64,000 nt of DNA from Thalassotalea sp. PP2-459 (lineage in GTDB: Bacteria; Pseudomonadota; Gammaproteobacteria; Enterobacterales; Alteromonadaceae), in NCBI RefSeq assembly GCF_001913705.1, contig NZ_MKQD01000019.1:62001-126000 (forward strand), in the 5' to 3' direction. The translations under genes and the position numbers were made by a program. Under the pieces are notes generated by a model, which saw nothing but the letters and a program-made list of their open reading frames with translations, was not told the DNA's origin and did not search any database. Of the stretch, positions 38,188 to 47,892 are shown one piece after another (the first letter of the stretch is position 1; every line of letters begins with the position of its first letter).

Positions 38188-40761
38188 ATGCAATTCACAA
38201 CCCTACCCGATGCTTTAACGCTTAAAAAAGTCATTAAAGATAAAGACGAAGTGCTTAATTGTCGCTTTATGACAGATGCAATTCAAGGCTTGTTAACAGA
38301 ACGAGCTTACTTTTTTGATGAAGTACTTACCGAATTATGGCGACACTTTGGCTTAGTGGATGCCCCCATCTCGCTAAATGCTGTTGGCGGGTATGGACGA
38401 GCATCATTACACCCGGGTTCTGACATTGACTTAGCGATCATTATCGATAAAAAAATAAGCCAACAACAGCAAGCTGCCTTATCTGGTTTTTTAACTAAGT
38501 TATGGGATTTAGGTTCTGACATTGGCCAATCAGTAAGAACTATTGATGAAACTAAAAAACAAGTAAAGCAAGATGTTACTGTAGCAACCAATTTACTTGA
38601 TATCAGAAGGATTACTGGGCCAGCCGAGCATGCACTCGCTATTAATAAATTAATGCATAGCGAAGATTTATGGTCTCATCAACAATTTTTCGAAGAAAAG
38701 CTTGAAGAACAAAAAGCACGTCATGTAAAAGCAAAAAATACCGCCTTATTTTTAGAGCCTAATTTAAAAAATCACCCCGGTGGCATGCGCGATGTACAAA
38801 GCATTTTGTGGGTTGCGCAAAAGTTTTACGGGTTGGGCTATTCAGAGGTGTTTAGCGGTACTAAGCTGTTATTGGCAGACGAACAAATTGAGCTAAAAGA
38901 AGCGTTTGATTTTGTTTGTCGCGTGCGATGGGCATTGCATACGGTTGCAGAGTCATCGGTAGAACAATTGTTGTTTGAACATCAAGCTGACGTAGCAAGT
39001 ATGTTAGGCTTTGGTGATGGTGAGAACAGCCAACAAGCCATCGAGCGTATGATGCGTCAACTGTTTCGCGCCATGACCCGCATTCGTGAATTAAACCAAT
39101 TAATTTTAGACACCTTAACAATCGAGCATACGTCATTTTCTCGTGTTAATAACGTAAAGCAACTTGATAGCGGCTTTAGAAGAATAGGTAGCTTGATTGA
39201 TGTAGAAGATAAAAACTTATTTATTGAAAAGAAACAAGTTATCCGTATGTTTAGGTTGATATCAGACATAGATGCTATCACGGGTATTACGCCTAAGACG
39301 CTTAGGGCATTAAGAAATGTAAGGCGTTCATTACTTGGGGAACTACAAGATTATCAAGGGTGTAGAGATGAATTTATCGAGCTTCTATCCAAAACTGATG
39401 GATTCGAGCAAGCATTAGGCTTAATGCATCGTTATGGTATTTTGTCGGTATATTTTTCTCACTGGCAGCTAATCGAAGGGCAAATGCAATTTGACATGCA
39501 TAATGCCTATACAGTTGATGAACATGCGTTTAAAGCGTTAGCTTATCTTGGTGCTTTTGAAAAACATCATGAAAAAGACAGTTTTCCCGTTAAATCCTAT
39601 CAAAAAATTCCTAACAAACTTCCTTTACGTTTGGCGACTTTATGTCACCATTTATCGGGTCGTCAAACTGATGAAGATCACGAGCTCAGTGCGATGCAAG
39701 CGAAAGAGTTTGCTACTTTTCATCAGCTCGATGAAAAATCCATTCAACTGGTGTTCTGGTTGGTAAAAAACCAAACGTTAATGCTTGATGTATGTAAGCA
39801 AAGTGATTTAAATGATCCCATTATTTTTCAAAAACTTGCAAAAACCATCTCTTCGAAAGAAAAGCTTGATTCGTTATTATGTTTTACCGTTGCTGATTTA
39901 ATGGCAACAAATGAAAGTGCTTGGAACCCTTGGATAGAATATCAATTATCACTTCTTTATAAAGGTTTAAAGAAAACAATCGCAAAAGGCACAAACAATG
40001 TTTTTGAAGCGAGAACGTTAATTAGCGAGAAGAAAGCCAGCGCGAAAAGTCAACTCTGTAGTGATGTTGATATTGCAAAAGTTGAATTATGGTGGAAAAA
40101 GCTTCCGAGCGAGTTTTTCACTGCCAATTGTGTTGAACACATTGTTGAAATTACCGAAAACATTATGAGTAATTTTAATAAAGAACATCATGTATTTTTA
40201 TGTAACTCAAATGATCTTGGCTTTACGACCTTAGTCGTTTATACCCCTGACAGGGATCAATTATTTTCCGATATTTTTAAAGTGCTTTCTAAGGCAAAAC
40301 TTCGCGTCAAAGAAGCAAACATGCTGACAACTCAAGATGATAATGTTATTGAAGTCTTTCAGCTACTCAGTGAATCTGACGATGTTGTTGATGATGAATT
40401 TAGATTAAACGCCATTGTGCAAAGAGTTAAAGATATTTTGAATACTGGTGATACCGGTAAAGCAATCAAAGCGCCTATGTACGTTGAGACCTTTGAACAA
40501 GATCCGAATATTGAGGTATTACCTTATCCAGATAAAGACAAATCACTGATTAAAATTAACGCCTTGGATGATCCCGGCTATATTGAACAGATTTGTGAAG
40601 TATTTAATGAACAAGGGTTTACCATTCATTCAGCAAAAATAAGTCAGCTAGGCGAATGTAATGATAATGTTTTTCTTATTTCGAATAGTGAAGATCAATC
40701 AATCTCGAGTTTAGACTCTGATGACATTGTTAAATTGATCGAAGAAAAAATAGCGTTTTAG
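38188..40761 (+). CDS. glnD: PII uridylyltransferase/uridylyl-removing enzyme GlnD
   Basis: Nitrogen sensor that adds UMP to PII proteins and removes it. The 857 residues contain the nucleotidyltransferase motif GGYGRASLHPGSDIDL (Asp79, Asp81), a middle region with LEPNLKNHPGGMRDVQ, an HD-type domain from about residue 430, and two C-terminal ACT domains (TTLVVYTPDRDQLFSDIF and KINALDDPGYIEQICEVF). The HD motif is altered: residues 487-488 are His-His instead of His-Asp, the KGRGGDH stretch is GRQTDEDH, and a conserved His in RQHLLM is Gln. Uridylylation should be intact, but deuridylylation may be weak or absent. Confidence 0.94.
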   Translation: MQFTTLPDALTLKKVIKDKDEVLNCRFMTDAIQGLLTERAYFFDEVLTELWRHFGLVDAPISLNAVGGYGRASLHPGSDIDLAIIIDKKISQQQQAALSGFLTKLWDLGSDIGQSVRTIDETKKQVKQDVTVATNLLDIRRITGPAEHALAINKLMHSEDLWSHQQFFEEKLEEQKARHVKAKNTALFLEPNLKNHPGGMRDVQSILWVAQKFYGLGYSEVFSGTKLLLADEQIELKEAFDFVCRVRWALHTVAESSVEQLLFEHQADVASMLGFGDGENSQQAIERMMRQLFRAMTRIRELNQLILDTLTIEHTSFSRVNNVKQLDSGFRRIGSLIDVEDKNLFIEKKQVIRMFRLISDIDAITGITPKTLRALRNVRRSLLGELQDYQGCRDEFIELLSKTDGFEQALGLMHRYGILSVYFSHWQLIEGQMQFDMHNAYTVDEHAFKALAYLGAFEKHHEKDSFPVKSYQKIPNKLPLRLATLCHHLSGRQTDEDHELSAMQAKEFATFHQLDEKSIQLVFWLVKNQTLMLDVCKQSDLNDPIIFQKLAKTISSKEKLDSLLCFTVADLMATNESAWNPWIEYQLSLLYKGLKKTIAKGTNNVFEARTLISEKKASAKSQLCSDVDIAKVELWWKKLPSEFFTANCVEHIVEITENIMSNFNKEHHVFLCNSNDLGFTTLVVYTPDRDQLFSDIFKVLSKAKLRVKEANMLTTQDDNVIEVFQLLSESDDVVDDEFRLNAIVQRVKDILNTGDTGKAIKAPMYVETFEQDPNIEVLPYPDKDKSLIKINALDDPGYIEQICEVFNEQGFTIHSAKISQLGECNDNVFLISNSEDQSISSLDSDDIVKLIEEKIAF

Positions 40762-40802
40762 ATCGGCGCGTATATTATGTATAACGAGTTGTCAGTCATG
40801 AA

Positions 40803-40843
40803 TTGCTAAATTGATCAAAACACCTAATTAATCAATTTAGCAA
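40803..40843. terminator. stem-loop between convergent glnD and marR-type gene
   Basis: TTGCTAAATTGAT (40803-40815) and ATCAATTTAGCAA (40831-40843) pair perfectly over 13 bp. AT-rich with only short T-runs, so it is a possible weak bidirectional terminator. Confidence 0.5.
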
Positions 40844-40851
40844 ATTATCGT

Positions 40852-41340
40852 TTATAGCGTTTTGTTGATATCAGCCTGCATTAAGTCAAGTTCTAACATC
40901 GGAGATGCATCTATTTCGTTGGCGTCCATCATGGTTGCAATACGTTGCATTGACGACAACAATAAAGATTGCTCCCATTGCTCTAAATGACAAAACTTCT
41001 GAATAAAGTGTTGTTGCAGTGGTTGCGGCGCATTGATTAAGGTTTCTCGACCACTATCAGATAAAAACAAGCTAACCCGACGTTTGTCCTCAGTGCTTCT
41101 TACTCGCTCTATGAGTGATCTATTTTCTAATCTATCAAGTATATTCGTGACCGTAGCAGCACTTAAATTAATATTTTTTGCAATTTGACTCGCTGTAACC
41201 CCTTTAACACGGGCGATTTCTTGCATGATCAGCAGTTGCGGCCCAGTTAGCCCAGCTGACTTATTTAATTGCTTAGAATGCAAATCAATCGCTCTGATCA
41301 CTCTTCTGATCGCAACGAGCAGTTCTTCGTATTTTTCCAT
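40852..41340 (-). CDS. MarR-family transcriptional regulator
   Basis: A 162-residue winged-helix regulator. The DNA-binding part has GPQLLIMQEIARVKGVTASQIAKNINLSAATVTNILDRLENRSLIERVRSTEDKRRV in separate visible blocks: a recognition helix near residue 65 and the wing DKRRVSLFLS. MarR proteins bind as dimers and usually respond to small phenolic or oxidative signals; the ligand here is unknown. It converges on glnD and is divergent from the CNNM gene, 249 bp away, which may be a target. Confidence 0.9.
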   Translation of the reverse strand: MEKYEELLVAIRRVIRAIDLHSKQLNKSAGLTGPQLLIMQEIARVKGVTASQIAKNINLSAATVTNILDRLENRSLIERVRSTEDKRRVSLFLSDSGRETLINAPQPLQQHFIQKFCHLEQWEQSLLLSSMQRIATMMDANEIDASPMLELDLMQADINKTL

Positions 41341-41589
41341 AGCAAATGTACTTTGAGAGAATTTGAGGCTAGCTTATACATTTCTAGAGTTATTGCATAG
41401 TAATAAGCGTTTAAATTGCTAGACTTTGACTAAAAAGTAATAACTAAACAGTTTCAGAACAAATTATTTTAATGATCGTGAGGAGGGAATCGTCGGATTT
41501 ATGGCTAAATATGATGAAAACATAGGAATGCATTGCCAGCTAGTTTACAATCATCGATTATTTTTTAATGTTTTCAACGTGCAATATTT

Positions 41590-42651
41590 ATGACTTTACT
41601 TCTCACATACTTGGCAATAGCAATAGGTGTGTCGTTTTTATGTTCAATCTTAGAAGCTGTGCTGTTATCGGTAACGCCAAGTTTCGTAGAAAATATTCAA
41701 AAAGACAAACCGCTTGGTGGCAAAGTACTCAGTCATGTGAAAGACAATATAGATAAATCGATTTCTAGTATTTTGATCCTTAATACATTCGCTCATACTA
41801 TGGGTGCAGCAGGTGTTGGTGCTCAAGCCATTAGAGTTTTTGGTGAAGAAAAAGAAACCTTAATCGCGTTTTTATTAACCTTAGCAATATTATACTTTTC
41901 AGAAATTATTCCAAAAACAATTGGCGCTAAATTTTGGCGCAACTTGGCGATCCCTTCGGCTTATATCATCAATTTTCTCGTGAAAGTTGTTTATCCTCTG
42001 GTGTGGTTTTCATCGTTGCTCACGCGTATGTTTGATAAAAATAAAACGGATGTGGTATCGCGAGATGAAATTCGCGCTTTTGCAGCATTAGGGCATAAAG
42101 ATGGTTCACTTTTTTACCAAGAAAACCAATTGGTTGAAAATATTCTTACCCTTAGAGAAGTTAAAGCCGGTGATATATTAACACCAAGAAGCGTTGTGCA
42201 TGCTCTTGATGAAAACATGACCATTTCTGCTGCTTTGGCTGCAGAGCAAACAGCAAGTTTTACCCGTATACCTGTTTATAGCGGTTCAATCGACAATATA
42301 ACCGGCTTAATTATTAAAGGGACACTCTACGAACAAGAAAGACAAGGAAATGGCGACACGTTACTGGTTGATATTAAACAACCTTTACATCGAATTTCAG
42401 AAAGCTTACCGGTATTACCCTTGCTTGATTTTTTTATAAAACGCCATGAACATATTTTTCTTGTGGAAGATCATTTCGGGCAAACTGCGGGTATTGTTAC
42501 CTTAGAAGATGCTATTGAAACCTTTTTAGGCCGCGAAATAATTGACGAGAGTGATCAAGTGGAAGATATGCAAATGTTAGCTAAAGCTAAGTTTAGACAG
42601 CGGTTAAAGTCGAGCAATAATAAAGTATCAAACAACGAAGACGATGAGTAA
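41590..42651 (+). CDS. CNNM/CorC-type membrane protein with CBS pair
   Basis: A 353-residue protein with an N-terminal CNNM (DUF21) membrane domain of about four helices (residues 1-150, with SILEAVLLSVTPSFV and LNTFAHTMGAAGVGAQ) followed by two CBS domains (about residues 195-320, with LTPRSVVHALD and FFIKRHEHIFLVEDHFGQTAGIVTLEDAIE). The C-terminal CorC_HlyC domain of longer relatives is missing. Such proteins are linked to magnesium or other cation efflux. It sits 12 bases before mrcB and may share its message. Confidence 0.9.
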   Translation: MTLLLTYLAIAIGVSFLCSILEAVLLSVTPSFVENIQKDKPLGGKVLSHVKDNIDKSISSILILNTFAHTMGAAGVGAQAIRVFGEEKETLIAFLLTLAILYFSEIIPKTIGAKFWRNLAIPSAYIINFLVKVVYPLVWFSSLLTRMFDKNKTDVVSRDEIRAFAALGHKDGSLFYQENQLVENILTLREVKAGDILTPRSVVHALDENMTISAALAAEQTASFTRIPVYSGSIDNITGLIIKGTLYEQERQGNGDTLLVDIKQPLHRISESLPVLPLLDFFIKRHEHIFLVEDHFGQTAGIVTLEDAIETFLGREIIDESDQVEDMQMLAKAKFRQRLKSSNNKVSNNEDDE

Positions 42652-42663
42652 TTAGGTTTTAGT

Positions 42664-44991
42664 GTGTCGAAAGAGAAAAAGGTAACAAGCAAAACACCAC
42701 CAGAACAGCGCTCAAAATTAAAGCGATTTAGCTTGTTTCTGGCTAAGTTTACACTTTTATTTGCCATTATTTTGGCATTCTATACCTTATATCTTGATGC
42801 AAGAGTGGTCGACAAATTCGAAGGTCAGCGTTGGCAAATACCGGTTCAAGTGTATAGTAAAATCCATTCATTTCAGCCTGGAAGTGAGATTAACCTTAGC
42901 CACTTAAAAGCGGAATTGTCTTTAATGGGTTATCGTCGCGTAACGAAAGTGACAAAACCCGGGCAATTTGCTTTATCTAGCAAGCGGATCATTATTTATC
43001 GACGAGCTTTTGATTTTGGTTCAGGCATTGAATATCCGCAAAAAGTGATGATTGATGTAACACGTAGCGGTGATATTCAAACCGTTGAACAATTATATCT
43101 CGATGAACAGCAAGCACATTCTGTAAACCTTGAACCCTATCTTATTGATCGTATTATTCCTGAAAATAAAGAAGATCGTGTGTTGGTACCATTACAGTCT
43201 GTGCCTGAACGGTTGCTAGATACGTTGTTATTAGTTGAAGATCGTGATTTTTATCATCATGCGGGTATTTCGCCAGTGGGTATTTTACGCGCGCTTTATA
43301 AAAATATTCGTGCAGGAAGAACCGTGCAAGGTGGTAGTACACTGACTCAGCAACTTGTAAAAAACATGTATTTATCGCGTGAAAAGACGATTTGGCGTAA
43401 AGTTAATGAAGCGATTATGGCCTTATTGCTTGAATACCGTTACAGCAAAGATCAATTACTTGAAGCGTATATAAATGAAGTTTACTTGGGACAACACTTT
43501 GCAAATGGTATTTATGGTTTTGGATTAGCTGCTGAGTTTTATTTTGGTAAAAGTGTAGCACAGCTATCAGATGAACAAATGGCTACGCTAGTAGGTGTTA
43601 TAAAAGGTCCGAGCTACTATGATCCTTGGCGCTACGCTGAACGGGTAAAAAAACGTCGTGATTTAGTATTAACGTTGATGTTTGAACAAGAATATTTGAC
43701 CAAGCCTGAATATCTCGCTGCGATTAAGAGTGAACTTTCTGTACGAAAATCTAGACGATTAGTGAAAAACAAACAGAAGTTTCCTGCATACTTGCAATTA
43801 GTCAAAAAAGAGTTGGGCGAGCTACTACCCCCTAACATGCAGGCCTCTGGCATTCGAGTGTTTACCGAATTTTCACTTTACACACAAACATTGCTAGAAA
43901 AAAAGGTTGAGCAACAGTTAGCGGCTTTAGCTGAGAGTCAAACGCACGAACTTGAAGCAGCGATGATTGTCACAGAACGCACAACCGGTGCTGTAAAAGG
44001 TATTGTAGGCGGTAAAGAAAGTGGTTATGCAGGTTTTAATCGTGCATTAAATGCTAAACGCCCAATAGGTTCGCTAATCAAACCAGCTATATATATCGCA
44101 GCACTGGAACGGTATCAAGACTATCAATTAGCCACCATTTTAGACGACTCTGAAATTAGTTTTACAACGGATAATGGTGAAGTTTGGCAGCCTAAAAACT
44201 ATGACGGTAAGTTTCGAGGACAAGTATCTTTATTAGACAGTTTAGTTAGATCGCTTAACATACCGACGATTAATTTAGGGATGGATCTTGGCTTAGAAAG
44301 TGTAGCTGAAATTGTGCATTTGCTTGGCTATGACCGTGATATAACTCTCCGCCCCTCAATGCTTCTAGGTTCGATCAATATGTCGCCTTATCAGGTAAGT
44401 CAGTTTTATTTGCCTATTGCTAATCAAGGGTATGCGGTGCAAAGCCATGCGGTTGAGAAAATAACCTCAGCCCAAGGTGAAACCTTATATGAATTTTTTG
44501 CTGAGCCAACGCCCTATTTTTCTGAACAAGCCAGTTATTTAGTTGATTATGCGTTAACGAAAGTCACGACTGAAGGCACGGCTAAATCACTCGCTTGGCG
44601 TATCAAAGACGCGACATTAGCGGGTAAAACAGGAACTACGAATGATCAACGTGATAGTTGGTTTGTTGGCTATGACCAACAGCACCTAATTACCACGTGG
44701 ATTGGTAGAGATGATAATAAAGAAACCACACTGACAGGAAGTTCAGGCGCGTTAGTACTGTTTGCAGACTTCTTAAATAGCTATGGTACAAAAAGTAAAC
44801 ATACTTCAGTACCTAGCGATATTGAATGGCTATCGTTTGATGCCAAAACAGGCTTGGCAATGGCTGTTGATTGTCAGCAGAACATCGAAATGCCTGCAAT
44901 TTCTCGTGGTTTATCTATGCAACACTCTTGTTTAGAACCCCAACCACAAAAGAAAAAGAAAACCTGGTTAGAACGTTTATTTGGTGAGTAG
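42664..44991 (+). CDS. mrcB: bifunctional penicillin-binding protein 1B
   Basis: Class A PBP that polymerises and cross-links peptidoglycan. The 775-residue protein has a cytoplasmic tail, a membrane anchor at about residues 25-45, the UB2H-like region, then the glycosyltransferase with catalytic EDRDFYHH near residue 191 and GGSTLTQQLVKN. The transpeptidase has the nucleophile Ser near residue 470 in RPIGSLIKP, SLN in the second motif, and KTGTTNDQRDSWF as the third. The start is GTG at 42664. Its usual activator LpoB is not in the window; LpoA, encoded at 50.6 kb, serves PBP1A. Confidence 0.96.
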   Translation: MSKEKKVTSKTPPEQRSKLKRFSLFLAKFTLLFAIILAFYTLYLDARVVDKFEGQRWQIPVQVYSKIHSFQPGSEINLSHLKAELSLMGYRRVTKVTKPGQFALSSKRIIIYRRAFDFGSGIEYPQKVMIDVTRSGDIQTVEQLYLDEQQAHSVNLEPYLIDRIIPENKEDRVLVPLQSVPERLLDTLLLVEDRDFYHHAGISPVGILRALYKNIRAGRTVQGGSTLTQQLVKNMYLSREKTIWRKVNEAIMALLLEYRYSKDQLLEAYINEVYLGQHFANGIYGFGLAAEFYFGKSVAQLSDEQMATLVGVIKGPSYYDPWRYAERVKKRRDLVLTLMFEQEYLTKPEYLAAIKSELSVRKSRRLVKNKQKFPAYLQLVKKELGELLPPNMQASGIRVFTEFSLYTQTLLEKKVEQQLAALAESQTHELEAAMIVTERTTGAVKGIVGGKESGYAGFNRALNAKRPIGSLIKPAIYIAALERYQDYQLATILDDSEISFTTDNGEVWQPKNYDGKFRGQVSLLDSLVRSLNIPTINLGMDLGLESVAEIVHLLGYDRDITLRPSMLLGSINMSPYQVSQFYLPIANQGYAVQSHAVEKITSAQGETLYEFFAEPTPYFSEQASYLVDYALTKVTTEGTAKSLAWRIKDATLAGKTGTTNDQRDSWFVGYDQQHLITTWIGRDDNKETTLTGSSGALVLFADFLNSYGTKSKHTSVPSDIEWLSFDAKTGLAMAVDCQQNIEMPAISRGLSMQHSCLEPQPQKKKKTWLERLFGE

Positions 44992-45261
44992 CACCTAGCA
45001 ATTATTCGCCGAGAATTATTCATTACCTTTGTCATTAATACAGACCGTACTAAACCTTGACACATTTATTGTCATTTTTTCACTATTCATTGCTATAAAC
45101 CACTTTATTTCCTTGTAAAAATCAGGGGTTTTCTTTATGATCGGAAAAATTTTTTTATCGCTAAGTTTATTTGTTTGAAAAAGAATCATCGCTTTGGCTA
45201 TGCTTAGAAAGCAACAAGAATTCTAACTTTAAATAAATAATACAAATTTTGGAGATGTTGG

Positions 45262-45852
45262 ATGAGCAATGCGCCTGTGAATAACAGCCGTCGACGCTTT
45301 TTAACTGCGGCTACTTCGGTAGTTGGTGGTGTTGGCGCTGTCGGTGTTGCTGTGCCTTTCATTGGCTCCTGGAACCCAAGTGAGCGTGCGAAAGCCGCAG
45401 GGGCGCCAGTTGAGGTGAATGTAGGTAAAATTGAACCCGGTCAATTAATTCGTGCTGAATGGCGCGGTAAGCCAGTTTATATCGTGCGTCGTACTGATGA
45501 AGCGGTTAAATCGTTAGCAAATCATGAAGATCAGCTTCGTGATCCTAAATCTGCTGAACCACAACAGCCTGATTATGCTGCAAACGAACATCGCTCAATT
45601 AAGCCTGAAATTATGGTGGCGTTAGGTGTATGTACTCACTTAGGCTGCGCTCCAACGTATCGAAAAGGTGACTTTGAAGAGATGGTAGAAGGCGTTAAAA
45701 ATGGTTTCTATTGTCCTTGTCACGGTTCTAAATTTGACATGGCAGGTCGTGTATTCTCTGGCGTTCCTGCACCGTTAAACTTAGTGGTTCCTGAGCATTC
45801 ATTCCCAACAGATGACACCTTACTTATCGGTGTAAGCCAAGGAGAAGCGTAA
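45262..45852 (+). CDS. petA: ubiquinol-cytochrome c reductase, Rieske iron-sulfur subunit
   Basis: The [2Fe-2S] subunit of the cytochrome bc1 complex, 196 residues. A twin-arginine-like signal ([10 protein letters not shown]) doubles as the membrane anchor. The cluster motifs CTHLGC and CPCHGSKFD are complete, with Cys and His ligands in place. TTGGAG precedes the ATG. petA, petB and petC overlap by one base each and form an operon. Confidence 0.98.
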   Translation: MSNAPVNNSRRRFLTAATSVVGGVGAVGVAVPFIGSWNPSERAKAAGAPVEVNVGKIEPGQLIRAEWRGKPVYIVRRTDEAVKSLANHEDQLRDPKSAEPQQPDYAANEHRSIKPEIMVALGVCTHLGCAPTYRKGDFEEMVEGVKNGFYCPCHGSKFDMAGRVFSGVPAPLNLVVPEHSFPTDDTLLIGVSQGEA

Positions 45853-47114
45853 TGGAAAACTTTATGGCTTGGATTGAAAAGCGTCTTCCGTTTATGGATG
45901 CCATGAACAAGCATGCTATTCAATATCCTGCACCGAAAAACTTCAATTTTTGGTATGTATTCGGGATTTTAGCGACGGTTGTTTTAGTGAACCAAATACT
46001 GACAGGTATTTGGTTGACAATGAACTACGAACCTTCTGGCGCTGGTGCTTTTGCTTCTATCGAATATATTATGCGTGATGTCGATTACGGTTGGTTATTG
46101 CGCTATATGCATTCAACAGGTGCTTCGGCATTTTTTATCGTTGTTTATTTACATATGTTCCGTGGTTTAATGTACGGTTCTTATCAAAAACCACGCGAAT
46201 TGCTGTGGATTTTCGGTATGCTTATCTTCTTGGTGTTAATGGCAGAAGCCTTTATGGGCTACTTATTACCATGGGGTAATATGTCGTACTGGGGTGCTCA
46301 GGTAATTATTTCTTTATTTGGTGCTATACCTCTTGTGGGTGAAGAGCTGACTATTTGGATCAAGGGTGATTATGTTATCTCTGGTGCGACACTAAACCGA
46401 TTCTTCGCGCTACATGTTATTGCATTACCACTGGTATTATGTGTACTAGTGTTCTTACACATAATAGCGTTACACGAAGTAGGCTCTAATAACCCTGACG
46501 GTACTGACATTAAAAAGCCTAAAGGAAGTGTTCCAGAAGAAGAGCAAAGCAAGTTTACTTTCCATAAACAGTACACTAAAAAGTATGACATCGTTGATGC
46601 GATTCCTTTCCACCCTTATTACACGGTTAAAGACTTGGTTGCGGTAATCATTTTCTTGATTGGTTTTTCATGGGTTATGTTTTTTGCACCAGAGGGTGGT
46701 GGGTACTTTATTGAAGCACCAAACTTTGAGCCTGCTAACGGCTTAAAAACGCCTGAGCATATCGTGCCAGTATGGTATTTCGGACCATTCTTTACCATTC
46801 TAAGAGTGGTACCAGATAAGTTGTTTGGTATGATCACCATGTTTGCCGCTATTGGTATGTTATTCGCCTTACCTTGGTTTGACCGTGGTACGGTTAAATC
46901 AATTCGTTATCGTAGTAAAGCGCACTTACTTAACTTAACGCAATTTGCGATTAGTTTTATCGTGTTAGGTATTTTAGGTACAATGCCTGCAACTGATTTG
47001 GCGAATTTAATCGGCCGAATTGCAAGTTTAGGCTACTTTGGCTTCTTTATTTTACTGTGGTTTTACAGTAAAAATGAAAAGACCAAACCAGTACCAGAGA
47101 GGGTGACAGGATAA
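45852..47114 (+). CDS. petB: ubiquinol-cytochrome c reductase, cytochrome b
   Basis: The full-length 420-residue cytochrome b with both the b6-like N-terminal half and the subunit-IV-like C-terminal half. The heme ligands are in RYMHSTGASAFF and HMFRGL, and in FALHVIALPL and HIIALHEVG. The quinol-site motif PEW appears here as PVWYFGPFF. Eight or more membrane helices are predicted. It starts on the last base of petA. Confidence 0.98.
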   Translation: MENFMAWIEKRLPFMDAMNKHAIQYPAPKNFNFWYVFGILATVVLVNQILTGIWLTMNYEPSGAGAFASIEYIMRDVDYGWLLRYMHSTGASAFFIVVYLHMFRGLMYGSYQKPRELLWIFGMLIFLVLMAEAFMGYLLPWGNMSYWGAQVIISLFGAIPLVGEELTIWIKGDYVISGATLNRFFALHVIALPLVLCVLVFLHIIALHEVGSNNPDGTDIKKPKGSVPEEEQSKFTFHKQYTKKYDIVDAIPFHPYYTVKDLVAVIIFLIGFSWVMFFAPEGGGYFIEAPNFEPANGLKTPEHIVPVWYFGPFFTILRVVPDKLFGMITMFAAIGMLFALPWFDRGTVKSIRYRSKAHLLNLTQFAISFIVLGILGTMPATDLANLIGRIASLGYFGFFILLWFYSKNEKTKPVPERVTG

Positions 47115-47812
47115 TGAAAAAGTTAATTGTAACACTATTAGCATGCGTCCCTTTCTTTGCACTTGCTGCTGGGGGCTCTATGCCACTTGATAAAGCAAAT
47201 AATGATTTAGCAGATAAAGAATCATTAAAGCGTGGCTTCGAATCTTATTTACAATATTGTTTAGGTTGCCATCAGCTAAAATATCAACGCTATAACCGAA
47301 CGTTCCGTGATCTGGGAATAAGTGAAGCTGAGGGTAAAGAAAAATATATGCCTACAGGTGAAAAACCAGGTGATCACATTACCAATACTATGCCAGCTAA
47401 AGACGCTGGTGCATGGTTTGGTACTGCGCCTCCAGATTTAACCCTGGAAGCTCGCTTTAGAAGCCCAGATTATATTTATACTTATTTACGTTCATTTTAC
47501 GTAGATGCGGAACGTCCGTTCGGTGTAAATAATAAAATCTTTAAAGATGTCGGTATGCCACATGTATTACAAAATTTACAAGGTGTACAAACACTTGATG
47601 AAAACGGCGAGTTAACACCTGCTGTGGGTGGCACTATGTCACCAGAAGAATACGATGAGTTCGTTCGCGATCTAACTAATTTCTTAGAATATGTTGGTGA
47701 GCCGAACAAGCTTGAACGTAAACAATTAGGTTATTACGTGATCGGGTTCTTATTTATCCTGTTAGTATTTTCTTACTTATTGAAGAAAGAATACTGGAGA
47801 GATGTTCATTAA
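47114..47812 (+). CDS. petC: ubiquinol-cytochrome c reductase, cytochrome c1
   Basis: A 232-residue c-type cytochrome. It has a cleavable signal peptide (KLIVTLLACVPFFALA), the heme motif CLGCH near residue 52, the axial Met probably in GMPHVLQ, and a C-terminal membrane anchor (YYVIGFLFILLVFSYLL). It completes the bc1 operon. The downstream sspA start is 80 bp away, beyond a GC-rich hairpin. Confidence 0.98.
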   Translation: MKKLIVTLLACVPFFALAAGGSMPLDKANNDLADKESLKRGFESYLQYCLGCHQLKYQRYNRTFRDLGISEAEGKEKYMPTGEKPGDHITNTMPAKDAGAWFGTAPPDLTLEARFRSPDYIYTYLRSFYVDAERPFGVNNKIFKDVGMPHVLQNLQGVQTLDENGELTPAVGGTMSPEEYDEFVRDLTNFLEYVGEPNKLERKQLGYYVIGFLFILLVFSYLLKKEYWRDVH

Positions 47813-47841
47813 TTTGAAGGTCACTATCAGGTAATTTTATT

Positions 47842-47857
47842 GGGGGCACTAGCCCCC
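47842..47857 (+). terminator. GC-rich hairpin between petC and sspA
   Basis: GGGGGC (47842-47847) pairs with GCCCCC (47852-47857) around ACTA. The following ATTGTTAGTTATT is a weak U-tract. It may partly terminate the pet message while allowing read-through into sspA. Confidence 0.55.
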
Positions 47858-47892
47858 ATTGTTAGTTATTATTGAATATTTTTGGAGGCGAA

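Noticed and set aside
41501-41593. A 30-codon frame (MAKYDENIGMHC...) ending in an ATGA overlap with the CNNM gene
   Set aside because: The nearest Shine-Dalgarno-like GAGGAG is too far upstream and the peptide has no recognisable character; the overlap is probably chance.
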